NCBI GenBank assembly: GCA_020536535.1
Contig: JAHLWZ010000091.1
Location: 931-64,930, forward strand
Length of the DNA: 64,000 nucleotides
Reading direction: 5' to 3'
Source of the DNA: Pelomyxa schiedti
Taxonomy: Eukaryota; Evosea; Pelobiontida; Pelomyxidae
The position numbers and the translations under genes were made by a program. Below the pieces are notes generated by a model. The model was not told the DNA's origin and did no database searches. It was given only the letters and a program-made list of their open reading frames with translations. This document shows positions 32,680-43,280 of this stretch, piece by piece. Numbering within the stretch: position 1 is the stretch's first letter; every line of letters begins with the position of its first letter.

Positions 32680-35157
32680 TTAGAACCAGTGAACAGGGGA
32701 CAGGAACGTGAGGATGTGGTTGATGGCGTATCGTGAGATACGGCCAATTGGGTGGAATTGCTGTGGTTGTTGTTGCTTCCAAACCCAGGATATCACCTTT
32801 GTGAGGAATGATGGTGTTGGTTGTGGTTCTGTGGTGTTGCTGGTGGACTCGGCCAGCTTCTTGTTGTGCAGCCAACACAGAATCACTGTCTTTAGGATGT
32901 GGACTTTGAACCACCACGGGAAGAGGTAGTGCCTCTGTACATCCCATGTCGCAGGCCTGAACAAGTGGCAGAAGCTGGGGTGGCTGGCATCAGCCATATT
33001 GGTATTATGAATGCGGAGTTGCTTCACTGATTGTGGTATGACAAAGCCGTGGCACCACAGCAAGTTGGCTAAACCGCGCATTCCATCGTCTAGGGCTATG
33101 ACAGAAACCGTATGTGGAAGGCGGCCAGTGTCACAAAAGGGTAAAAGCATCCTACACAACATGAAATTATCGTGGTTGACTGCCCATTCCATCAGTGTGA
33201 GTCCTCGCCCAGCCCTGTCTGGAATTTTAAATTCTGACTGTTCCACACCACTGAGTGCCAGAATAGCTGCAACTCCATCGTTGTCCCCGGCAGTAAGAAG
33301 CTGGCTCAACACTGTATGTAAGTGCTGCATTTGTGAAGGTGCAAGGGGTGTTGTTGTGTTGATAGAGGGGCCAATTGAGGGTGGTAGCCACTTTGGGTTT
33401 CCTCCTGCCCGTGGCTGTAATTCAAGCTCCAGAACAATCTTCATCAGTGGCATCAACTTTTCCTCATCATTTGCAGTGATACCTTGTGCAAACACACTTT
33501 GACTGAACTCTTCTATGTCACTCCACCATTTCTTGACTACCATAGAAACTAAACCAACATCCAGAGGCATGCCCAAGAGAAATGACCTTATGAGCCCTAC
33601 CTTCAATTCAACAGAGGAAATCACCTGAACCAGGGTTCTCTCGGGAGTGATTGAGGAGATAGATGCAACTAATCCAATCAACAGACGAATCATGCCTGTC
33701 TCTAGTGTTCTCTTGGTGATGCAGATGGTATATGCCACAGGCACCACTCTCTCACAAAAGCCATATTTGTTGTATTCCTCTGGGTCCTCATCCATAGGAG
33801 TGAACTGATAAGTCTTCCTTGTCAATCCCACCTCATATGTGAAACAGGGCGTGCTGTTAAGCTGTTTGATGTAGGTTTTTGCAGCACGTGAATTGTCTTC
33901 GACGAGTGTCACAAACTCTGGAAATTCTTTCACTGCAAGTGGACAAATGCGCAGCATAGAGATAATAGGACCACTATGTCCCTGTGCATGCTGAGCCAAA
34001 GCAACTTGGAACAGCTCCCTGACTGAACTGAGACTCAAATTTGCAAACACCTGTTTTACTGAGAACAGACTGTCCGAAATAAGGGGGTTGCCATCCATGG
34101 CAGTTTTCAGTGCCCTGACAATTAGCTGTTGGTTGACAGTTCCTCCTGATACAACCACAGGAAGAAGCAACAAAGCAGCAAGTGGTTGTGTTTCCAGTTC
34201 ATTGTCCACAAATTTTAGAATTGCATCATGTGCCTTTGCCTTTTCCACAGAGCACATAATGCTGAGAGTGCTAAGAAACTTTGAGAGATCTTCCTTGTGC
34301 ATTTCAATGATGGACCACTGGTCCAGGAGGGTACCAATCAGGTCCACTGTAACTTGCTTCTCCTGAATGAAATCAACCACTTGTCTGCCCGATTTCGCTG
34401 GTATCCAGTCCCAGTTGTCGAACCACCGAATTTTTCTCATCAGGACCTTGGGATTGCTGACCACCACGAGGTTTGACACGAAGCTTTCGCAGACGTCCAG
34501 GCACCATTCCGGGAGCACAGTGGCCATGTGCACAACAGAAGTCAGCAACCCCTCGGACGGGAACTTCCTGTACATGTCCAATCCGAGGAGCCTGTCGACA
34601 GCTTTCACGTGCGGGACCAGCAAGGAGCCGCAGGCCTCCATGCATATCTTGATGGCGCCGATTGCCCGTCTTTGCACGTCGTCGCGGCCCTCGTCGCCGC
34701 AGGCGATGCTGAGCAATTTTGGGACGAACGGCTCCAGCTTGGAGGCGACGTCGAACCACGAGGACCGGCACGCGTCGGCCAGAACGACGCCGCATTCGAC
34801 GGCCACGCAGTTGCACACCCGCCTTTGGCATCTGAGGCAGTTTTCGCTGCAGCCGCCGTCGGCCTCGTGGTTGGCCTCTTCTTCCGTCGCGGGCGAGACG
34901 ATCACGAGCTGCGGGCGGGCGCTCACGAGGAGGGACCATTGGTCTGGGAATGAGTACCCGAGGCCGCGGAGGGAGGTCTCGAAATCGGCGAGCCGCCCTG
35001 AGATGGCCTCTTCGTCGGCCCTGTCCCAGTCACCATCTGTGCGGAGATACAGCTCCAACTCCTCGTTGCTGACTGGAGACTTCATGAGCTTCTCGATCAG
35101 CTTTTCAACAGGTGCTGGCAATTCCCCACATGCCGACATGCTCGTATCTGATACCAC
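32680..35157 (-). CDS. Intronless 825-residue protein, helical repeats with ankyrin-like C-terminus
   Basis: A single uninterrupted frame of 825 codons (start 35157, MVSDTSMSACGELPAP; a second Met four codons in the same stretch is possible). The N-terminal third holds a Cys/His-rich patch (CSENCLRCQRRVCNCVAVEC) and helices such as FVPKLLSIACGDEGRDD, RRAIGAIKICMEACGSLLVP. The middle is a series of helical pairs (LLLLPVVVSGGTVNQQLIVR, FANLSLSSVRELFQVALAQH) that look like an alpha-solenoid. Near the C-terminus AGDNDGVAAILALSGVE and GLTLMEWAVNHDNFMLCRML, LPFC resemble two ankyrin repeats. I cannot assign a family. Two odd features: it has no intron in an intron-dense region, and 34390-35080 is clearly GC-rich while the rest is not. 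It diverges from the F-box gene. Confidence 0.75.
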   Translation of the reverse strand: MVSDTSMSACGELPAPVEKLIEKLMKSPVSNEELELYLRTDGDWDRADEEAISGRLADFETSLRGLGYSFPDQWSLLVSARPQLVIVSPATEEEANHEADGGCSENCLRCQRRVCNCVAVECGVVLADACRSSWFDVASKLEPFVPKLLSIACGDEGRDDVQRRAIGAIKICMEACGSLLVPHVKAVDRLLGLDMYRKFPSEGLLTSVVHMATVLPEWCLDVCESFVSNLVVVSNPKVLMRKIRWFDNWDWIPAKSGRQVVDFIQEKQVTVDLIGTLLDQWSIIEMHKEDLSKFLSTLSIMCSVEKAKAHDAILKFVDNELETQPLAALLLLPVVVSGGTVNQQLIVRALKTAMDGNPLISDSLFSVKQVFANLSLSSVRELFQVALAQHAQGHSGPIISMLRICPLAVKEFPEFVTLVEDNSRAAKTYIKQLNSTPCFTYEVGLTRKTYQFTPMDEDPEEYNKYGFCERVVPVAYTICITKRTLETGMIRLLIGLVASISSITPERTLVQVISSVELKVGLIRSFLLGMPLDVGLVSMVVKKWWSDIEEFSQSVFAQGITANDEEKLMPLMKIVLELELQPRAGGNPKWLPPSIGPSINTTTPLAPSQMQHLHTVLSQLLTAGDNDGVAAILALSGVEQSEFKIPDRAGRGLTLMEWAVNHDNFMLCRMLLPFCDTGRLPHTVSVIALDDGMRGLANLLWCHGFVIPQSVKQLRIHNTNMADASHPSFCHLFRPATWDVQRHYLFPWWFKVHILKTVILCWLHNKKLAESTSNTTEPQPTPSFLTKVISWVWKQQQPQQFHPIGRISRYAINHILTFLSPVHWF

Positions 35158-35406
35158 TTTCTTGAAAGCAATGAAATGGAGTAGAAGAACTCCTCAATCT
35201 TGTACACCGGGAATGGGAACCCTACCTCTGCTGTGTGTGCCAGTTCCGAGCCGAGTGGAACACTAGTTCAGGGTCTCAGTCGATCTCAATCACAATCTTT
35301 TGAAACCGAGAAACTGACGGTGGCGCACAACCGGCTGTCCCACAATACCAAAGCACTACGTCACACCGCAACAGAGTGCACCTCAACACATTCAATACCT
35401 TAACAA

Positions 35407-36564
35407 ATGGGCAATTACAACAGTCGCGAGGGCGCCGTCGAGCCGGCACCGAAACGACCGAGGACACAACCAAATCGAAACCATAATCAAGATCAGCAGA
35501 GGCAGCAGCGCGAACAACAGCAACTTGTGGCGCCTGGTTCCGAGAATGCTAATAGGCCTGCCAACGTCGAAGAGGTTTGCTGTTGTGCTGGAGACTGACG
35601 GTACCGGTCACACTATTCACTGACATTCATTGTTTGTTTGGGGCACTGGGCCCATCACAGAGTACGACTGCTGTGGACGAAATCAGAACCAAAATAGAGG
35701 CCGCGGTGAACGTCGCAATTGCGGAGGTCCAGGCCGAGGTGCTTTCCAAATTAGGGGAAGACTCAAAAGAACCGCTGAGAGTGTGTTTTCGAGTTTCTGG
35801 CATTGGCTGATTTACTTGGCAGGTCAATTACTCAATGGACCGGCTGAAAAGTGTAGTGCGCAGTTCTATTACAATATTTCGAGGTGTGTGCAGTAGTTAC
35901 TTTCATGAAAAAAATTAGGTTGCTCATACCAAAAAGGTACACACATTCTGGACTTGCCCGATCTGGTTTTATGGCAGATTGTTGGCTATTTGCCACCCGA
36001 GTCCGTTTTTGCCATTCGCCGAGTATGTTTCCGATTTTGGGATGCTGTTCGCACAGGTGAGCAACTCTCGCATTACAACAACTCAAACATTATTAACAAC
36101 TGGTTTTTTTAGTGCATGGCTGTGAACGTGTGAACTTCACTACGCATGTGAGTAAGAAAAAAAGCCAAAAGAGGGCTGCGTGGACAGTAACGGGAGATGA
36201 GATTGTCACACCATGCATGGATTTCCACCTGGACGTGAGAGTGAAGACAGGAAATACAGTGGGAGTTTACTTCTGGCCAAAAAAGAAACTGTATGCCCAG
36301 GCCAAAAGCATAGATATTGAGATCAAATGCGACAACCGCAAAGAGACTCTTAAACAGCGCATTTGCATTGAGACACATCAACTGTCAAGTCATTCCTGTG
36401 GCTGGGGCGTCACTTTCGCCACGAATCCCGGGCCAGTCAATGTAGTCCTCATTGATGTCACCTTCAATGATTCCTATGACCACCGCAATGGACCAACACA
36501 CAGGCTACACGTGGAGCCAAGTTCATGGTACCAACAAGCACCATACAAACGCAAGCACATGTGA
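35407..36564 (+). CDS. F-box protein with possible MATH-like C-terminal domain
   Basis: Probable substrate adaptor of an SCF ubiquitin ligase. Exon 1 (35407-35571) encodes MGNYNSREG, fitting the N-myristoylation pattern (Gly2, Ser6), then a basic Gln/Arg-rich stretch. After an intron ending at about 35661 comes a helix STTAVDEIRTKIEAAVNVAI. The next exons are short and uncertain. The F-box is clear in 35947-36057: ILDLPDLVLWQIVGYLPPES then VFAIRRVCFRFWDAVRT. The last exon (36114-36564) begins VHGCERVNFTTHVSKK and holds a beta-rich domain (DFHLDVRVKTGNTVGVYFWP, SIDIEIKCDNRKETLK, SSHSCGWGVTFA) whose 'S-x-x-x-x-G-W-G' block recalls MATH domains. It ends at 36564 (YKRKHM). The MATH reading is inference; the F-box reading is firmer. 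Confidence 0.65.
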
Positions 36565-36629
36565 CCCAACACAAACTATGTGGGGTGGGTTTTTGGGAAA
36601 CCAAACCCACTGTGTTTTCCGAATCTAGG

Positions 36630-39600
36630 GTCTGTGACTTTAAAAGGAAGGAACGGGAAAGTACCGTTCACTCACCGAAAGAAAACGCAAAGGAAAAACA
36701 AAAACGGCGACAACAAGCGGCGGGTGCGACACCAACCTCGTCGGCGCGGCCGCGGCATCGGCCTCGGTCTCGGTCCCGGCGCCGTCGGCGGCCCCGGGCG
36801 GCGGCGGCAGCAGCAGCGGAAACGGCGGCGGGGGCGGCGGCGGCGGCGCGGCGACGATCGGATCTCCGTCGCTGGTGGCGTCGTCGGGGGGCTCGGCGTC
36901 GTTCGTGAGGTTCCCTGCGGCCAAGGCGCCCGCGCCCCCGACGACGAGCTACCGGAACAGCACCGACTTCAAGGGCCTCACGCTCACCAGCATGCACCGC
37001 ACCGCGCCAGCCGTCGCCGCGCCGGCTCCCCCCTCGGGCCCAAGCTGCCCGCCGCCGGCGTCCACCACGCACCCAAGCGACTCCAACGCCACGCCATCGT
37101 CATCATCACCATCATCATCGACGGCACCGGCACCACCACCACCAACAACAACAACAACAACAACAACAGCAACAACAATCATCACCAGCGCCAGCAGCGC
37201 TACCATGAGCAATTTCAGCAGCAATAGCAATAGCGACAGCGAAGGCAAAAGCAGGAGCAATAGCAGTAGCAATGGCAGCAGTAGTAGCAATGGGGGATGC
37301 CATGGAAATGGAAATAGCAGTTGTAGCAGTGGAAGCACAACCAACGCTAATTGTCTACCTGTTGAGAATGTTGCTGTTGCCGCTTCGGTTGGAGTGGACA
37401 TCCCACCGCCCAACGACGCCAACTTGGTGGCGCTGGTGCCTCCCCCGGGCCCCGGCATTCCCCCTCCGAATATCCCGCCTCCACCTCCTGACGAGGTGCC
37501 ATTTTTGTCTGAACTTCCACCACCACCGCCTCTAAATGCTGCCCCGGCTCCCCCGGCTTATATACCACCTCCACCACCTGAAATCATTGCCCCAGCACCT
37601 TCAAAGACATCTGCCTCGGCTCCTGCACAGCACACTCACACAAACAATTTAGCAAACTCCACGGCTTCTGCAACCCCAGGAAATGACGTGTCCACTACAT
37701 ATACAGCAGCCACCGCAGCTATAACAGCAACAGCCGTTGCCACAGCAGCGGCCACAGCCACTGCCATGGCCAATGCACAACCAAACTCCAGCTTGACATC
37801 TTCTCAGAGTGGACTCTCAAATTCTTGTGAAAATCTCAACTCTTCCTTTGACGAGTCAAAGCTGTGTGTTCCAAAAGACTGGTTCCACTTCCCTTTACAT
37901 ATGTATTCTTTTCCCTAAATAGGTCTATTGTACTGGAGGATGGAGTAGTCAAAATGGGAACAGTTGAAGCCTTAGTTGCACGCCTGACTACAGAGAAAAA
38001 ACCTGGTATGAGAAAACACTTTTCCCCATAAAATGGTAAAAACAAAAAAACAAAACAGATCAGCAATTCATGCTAAGATTTTTGCTTACACACAATGCAC
38101 ACACATCACCTTTCCGTCTCCTCGAGTTGTTAGTGAACAGGTAGGTTTACCTGTACTGTATGTGTCCAATCAAAATTCTCCGAAGGTATAATTTGCAGCC
38201 CCCACCCACATGTACAGCTGAAGAGCGAGAAGTCTTTATGACTACAACTCTGAAATCCATACGTTTGCGGTTTGTTCTTCCTTTGCTCGTCATGCCTCAC
38301 TCTTTTCAGCATTTTTGTTGTATTGAAGACGTGGATTGAGAATCTTTGGAATAGTAGTACAGACCCTGAACTAGTGGAGAAAGCCAAGGAATTTGCCACA
38401 GAAGCTTCTCAGTCCATGAAAATGGCTGCTGAGCAGCTACATAGAACCATACATAAAGCTGTTTGTTCCATTCTGCTTTGTCTAATAATTTTGCTGAAAC
38501 TTTACAGGTGTCTGGAGAAGAAAAAACTCTCCGCATAGTGTGGGATAAGCCACCTCCACAACCACTCCTCCCTCTGGCCTTAAACCTGGGGTACGAGCTT
38601 ACCCCAGAAATAATGTCATTCCAATCCATGCCGGTTTAACAAGCATCCCTAATTCCATTGATGTGACACATAAAAAGATTAAAGAGATTGCTCGTCAGCT
38701 GACACTAATTGAACAAGCAATTTACAGAGCCATTAGGCCTTGGGAGCTACTAGGTCTTGCCTGGACAAAGAAAGATAAATCACTGGCCCCAAATGTGTCT
38801 AGAATGATACAGCACTTCAACAAGGTCTAAACTACCTTTTCTCTTCTAGTTGCATTTGACTTCCAAAGATAAGCAACTGGATGTATACAGAAGTAACAGC
38901 GGTTGATGATCTGCAAATGAGAATTCGGACACTTGAACGCTGTATTGAGCTTGCAGATGTTGTTTTCCCCAAACAAACAGAAATTTAATGTCTTAGCTTC
39001 TTTACAGGCCCTTGAGGAATTGCAAAACTTTAATGCACTGATGGAAGTAGTTTCAGGTCTCACCAACAGCTGTGTATTCAGGCTTAAGAAAACTTGGGCA
39101 GTAAGCTCCATTAAGTCACAATACAAGTCTTATACAACTATCAGGGAATATCACCTCTACACAACAAAATGTGGGAGTCTATACGGGAATTAACTGATGG
39201 TGCAAAGAACAATCAAGTACTCCGGAACAGAATAAAATCACTTCACCCAGTATTATCTCTTTTTCCATTCACACTGCCTCTAATTAAAAAAAAAAAGCCA
39301 TGCATTCCATATTTGGGGATTTACCTTACTGACTTCACATTCATTGGTTGGAAATATTGTACTAATTTTTTTCCTTAACAATCTAAAGAGGAGGGAAACC
39401 AAACGTTCATTGAGGACAAAGTCAATTTTTTCAAATGCACACTTCAGGTCAAAAACAGAACAATAAAGTAACCCTGAGACTCTTCTAGGCGGGTGTAATT
39501 ATCAACGTCCAGAATTACCAGCAACAGCCCTATTGCCTGGACCCGGTACAACCTATTGCTGATTGGATTCTCACACGTGGAACAAGTGCAACAGAAGATA

Positions 39601-40974
39601 TGTGCTACAAACGTTCACTTGTGTATGTTACCTTTCCATATTATCATTTTATCATGAACTCCTTTTTAGGCTCGAACCAAAAGAGAAGTCTCCAGAAGAA
39701 TCAAAACCAACTGAAGTAACTGAAGATGGTCCTCCCCCTGAAGAAGAGCTTTCACTCTTGATGCTATTCCCATATGAATTAGAGCCAACCCTGGTAAAGC
39801 TGAGTGGTTCAATGACAGTTGGTGCTGCTTGTCGGTAGTGTTTTTTTTTTTTTCTTTCAAGTTGCCAACTGATAATTTTACATGAAGTCTCGTGTATGAC
39901 AAATGGAAAACCAAAAAGCCTCCTGCCATTTCGACTCCCTTTTTTTCCAAGATTATATCCCAGTGTGATCTCTCAATGCTTAAACTCGTTTTCCCTCAAC
40001 CACACGACCAAGCATTTATGCTTGAAGAGCATCAAAATTTGGGAGATTTGGCTTCTTCTCTCCTTTCAAATTCCCTGTCAAGGAAAGGGGTATCTTTCCT
40101 GTCATTACTTTAAGACTTAATGACAGGGCACAGAACGAAGTCTTTGCTCTTATCCCCTCTCCTGAGGTTATTAGTTGTGTGTTTGTTACATCGACTTCTT
40201 GCGAGTCAAGTCGTATGCCACTGTTTCTTTTAAAAAAGCAAGTATAATGTATGACACAGATCCTCTTATTGACTGCAATGCACCCCTTGCCTTGATGGTG
40301 CCATTACTCCAGATCGCATTTGGTACAACTGAAAATGTTATTTTAGCCTATTACGAAAATGAAAGTCTGGGTGTGCACTTTCCCGCTTTTAACCGTTGTT
40401 TTCTCATTTTGTGGCAGTCCAATGGGTGAATTGCAACTTGTCATTCAACGAGCAAGGCTTGGGGAAAGGGACTCTCGTAATTATTGCCCTCTCAACCTTT
40501 CAGGTTCTCCAAAGGTTCCAAGCAATACAATATCTGAACCAAAAAAGAAGGATTTTGTGCAATCTGATGAGGAAATCAGAGCACGAGGACAATCCTTCAA
40601 TGCAGTATGTCTTGAATGTTATGAATCACACTGAGTTCTTTAGGGCGAGTGGTCACTGAGCGGACTTCTTCGAATATCTTCTAGCATTCACAGTAGCATC
40701 AAAGCTGCCCACTTGGATTTGCAGGCGAAAAGTCGCAAGCCTTTTGCAAAGGAAAAAGGCCGCTGGACTGTCATGGTTGATGGCTTACTGGTGTACTATG
40801 CCGGGATGGAGGTTGTGGTGTCTACCCTACCAAAACTTACACCCTTTCCAGGACCCAGAGCCAAAACATGTCCTTCCAATCCAACATTTTGATGTACAGT
40901 ACATTCGTGACAGCTCTCAGCTGTGCATTTTAATGAGGCCCATTCTTCCCATCAAGGATTACAAGCCCTTTATT
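36630..40974 (+). CDS. RasGEF with PH-like domain (N-terminal part of probable RasGEF-RhoGAP protein)
   Basis: Guanine-nucleotide exchange factor for Ras-family GTPases. The first coding exon (about 36630-37915) is low complexity: Gly/Ala, Pro, Asn/Ser and poly-Pro runs with blocks NSTDFKGLTLTSMHR and FDESKLCVPKDW. No ATG is visible in frame, so the start exon is unresolved. The Ras exchanger motif follows (VLEDGVVKMGTVEALVARLT, then QQFMLRFLLTHNAHTS). The Cdc25 domain reads DVTHKKIKEIARQLTLIEQA, IRPWELLGLAWTKKDKS, APNVSRMIQHFNK, TAVDDLQMRIRTLERCIELA, LQALEELQNFNALMEVVSGL, CPYLGIYLTDFTFIGEGN in pieces, and IADWILTRGTSATEDMCYKR. A further domain (39670-40620) is unassigned. The last part, KGRWTVMVDGLLVYYAG to LPIKDYKPFI, looks like a PH domain. 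A splice at 40975 joins it in phase to the RhoGAP part. If not spliced, it would stop at 41001. Confidence 0.9.
37118..37335. repeat. Trinucleotide repeats in RasGEF first exon
   Basis: A run of ACA/CAA units (37118-37180) is followed by AGC/AGT units (37205-37320). In the coding frame they give poly-Thr and Ser/Asn-rich runs. They are impure, so slippage followed by point changes is likely. Confidence 0.8.
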
Positions 40975-41061
40975 GTACTTTGTGCCCCAAACAATAAATA
41001 AATAAATAACAATTAAAAAAAAACCTGTTGCTCAGTAATTTTGTAGCTTTCTGCCCCTCAG

Positions 41062-43079
41062 GAAGAATTGACGAGAACCTGTTTTTCCCTTATGCACACC
41101 CATGTAAGGCTGTTCTCCTTTTCCCCTGTTACTGATTCTTTTCTCAGTCTAGGGTTAATGGTTCGCCTATTATCTCAACTGAATAACATTAATCTTCCTC
41201 AGAGAAAACAAGACAGTTCGGGATTTCTCTTAGTGTAATTGCTGCCCGCCCAGGGAACAAGTCCTTAGTTCCTTCCGTCTTGAGAGATATACTAAATTGG
41301 CTTCACTCTCATGGTAACCTGAGCTCTTTGCTATGTTCGTTGCTGTGCTGACCAGAGCCAGGTGTAAACAACAATAGACTCTTTTCTGGGGAAGCAAATG
41401 GCTTTGTAATTGAAAGATTTAAGTCTCAGTTTGATTCTGGACTTGAAGTGGATCTAGGATCGTGTGACAGTCTTATCCTTGGGGAGCTGGTTTGCGTATT
41501 TTTGAGTGAATTGCCAGAGCCTCTCTTAACTTATGGACTGCACCCAAAATTCCTGCGTATTGCTGAACAACTGGGTATCCTATAATTTTATGTTTAAAAA
41601 TTCTAACCACTGTCCAAGTGAGGGACCCAACAAACCAAACTGAGATATTCAACCTCAGCTGTCTCATGGGCCAGTTACCACTCCCACATTATGCTGTAAT
41701 AACATTCTTGATTGGCTACTTGCGGTCTTGGCTGGCTGAAAGTAAAGCTGATCTCCAAAAAGTACCAAGTGAGGTTTTCCTTCATGTTTGCCTCATAAAT
41801 TAACTAGGTAGCACAAAATTTTGGTCCGCTATTTTTAAGACCTTCAGATGCTGATGCCCACGAAAGTCTCGGTTCTTCTACTGCACTGACCGCCGTGATG
41901 ATTAAATGCCAAGATCAGGTGGGCTAACCTCTTTCTTTTTTGGGGTTTAACCAATAGCAGATTCTTTCTCGGTATGATAAAGACTTGTGGCCTCAATTCC
42001 ATGAACAATTTGGAGAAAGCTATAAAGCACCTCCTACTGACATTCACTTAATTCGAACAGAAACAAAGAAGGTAATGTCAATACTGGTTTCCCTCAACAA
42101 ATAATGTGGACGTTAGGAAATGCTGTATGCAATAAAAGAGGCCAAAACTCTTGGTGGGGAAATTCCACGAAAACCCTACAGTGAAGTAATCAAGCTTATG
42201 AACCAATCCGCACATAATACTTCTACAACGCCACCCTTCATAAACTCGCCAACACTCTCATCTTCCCCAAGTCCTTCTTTGCCTCCTATCGATTCCCGTT
42301 CAGGTTGTTTCTCTTTTGCTCTTGTAAATTCCCAATCTCACCAAACACACAAACACACAAACACACAAACAAACAAAGAAGGTTCATGCTCGCCCCTACT
42401 ATCGCCATCCTCACCAAACCTACGCGTTCACCACAAATCGTCTCTCCCGGCCATTCCTCTGCACACATTCCAGGCACAGTTCACACCGACCCCTCCTACC
42501 TCACCGCCTCCAATCTCGATCTCCATATCAATACAGGACATGCCCACCCGGCAGCAGAGCTTCTCGTCGCCGTCACCCGCCACCAACCCCCGCCCGGTGC
42601 TCCCCGAGCAGCCCATAATCCACCACAACGCCACCGACGACGACGACGAGATCCCGCCGCCGCCGCCGCCCACGCACCACCACCGGCACGTCTCGGCGTC
42701 CCACGCCACGTCGGCGCCGCAGCACGCCCACGGCAGCCCCCCGCCGCCGACGCACCACGTGCCGCAGCCCCCGCACTCGCCGGTCCCCACCCACCCGATC
42801 CTGCAGTCCCGCGTGACGCCCCGCTCGCTGCACCTGCCCCCCGCGCCCCCGCCCCCGCCCGGGCTGCAGCCCCTGCAGGCCTCGATGTCGCAGCCCAACC
42901 TCGGCCTCAAGGGAGGAGGCGGAGGAGGAGTGGGGGGCGGCACTACCACCAATACTATTACCACCTCTGGGACTGCGGCTGTAAAACAAGCACCGCCCCC
43001 ACCCAGTCGTTTACCCCCGGGCGTGGCGCCAACGCCACCCCTCAGCCCCACTTCCTCACCATCCTCCTCACAGCACTGA
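41062..43079 (+). CDS. RhoGAP domain with proline-rich tail (C-terminal part of probable RasGEF-RhoGAP protein)
   Basis: GTPase-activating domain for Rho-family GTPases. Exons phase as 41062-41103 (EELTRTCFSLMHTH), a 13-base exon 41148-41160 (SRVN) and 41203 onward (EKTRQFGISLSVIAARPGNK). RhoGAP blocks: VPSVLRDILNWLHSH, GVNNNRLFSGEANGFVIERF (the usual arginine of 'LFRxxG' reads LFSGEAN here), CDSLILGELVCVFLSELPEP, LLTYGLHPKFL, then QTEIFNLSCLMGQLPLPHYA and DADAHESLGSSTALTAVMIK. After IHLIRTETKKEMLYAIKEAK comes a tail of about 300 residues (42180-43079) rich in Pro, Ser and His with many PPPPP runs, a probable SH3/EVH1-binding region. The tail is GC-rich. The polyproline and Rho/Ras modules suggest an actin-cytoskeleton regulator. 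Confidence 0.9.
42336..42381. repeat. ACACAAAC microsatellite
   Basis: About five units of ACACACAAAC-type repeat. The RhoGAP frame stays open through it (HQTHKHTNTQTNKEG), but a GTTGTT at 42303 and AAAG at 42378 would also allow it to be a short intron. Confidence 0.7.
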
Positions 43080-43280
43080 ATTCTCTACTACTTGGTGTTG
43101 ATACTCTTTGTCATGTCAATCAGCCAGTTTTGTACAGTAGAAAGAGCCATTATGGACCGTTTTTCACCAACTTTGACCGTCTTTAAAAATAAAAGAGAAC
43201 AATAGCTTGTTTTGAGAATAAAAATATTTCTTATTTTTCACAGTAAACTTGCCATGTATGTATACTACAATGAAAGAAAG

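Noticed and set aside
36580-37227. Arg/Gly-rich plus-strand frame resembling an RNA-binding RGG protein
   Set aside because: It is the shifted frame of the RasGEF first exon; the frame with STDFKGLTLTSMHR leads into the Ras exchanger motif.
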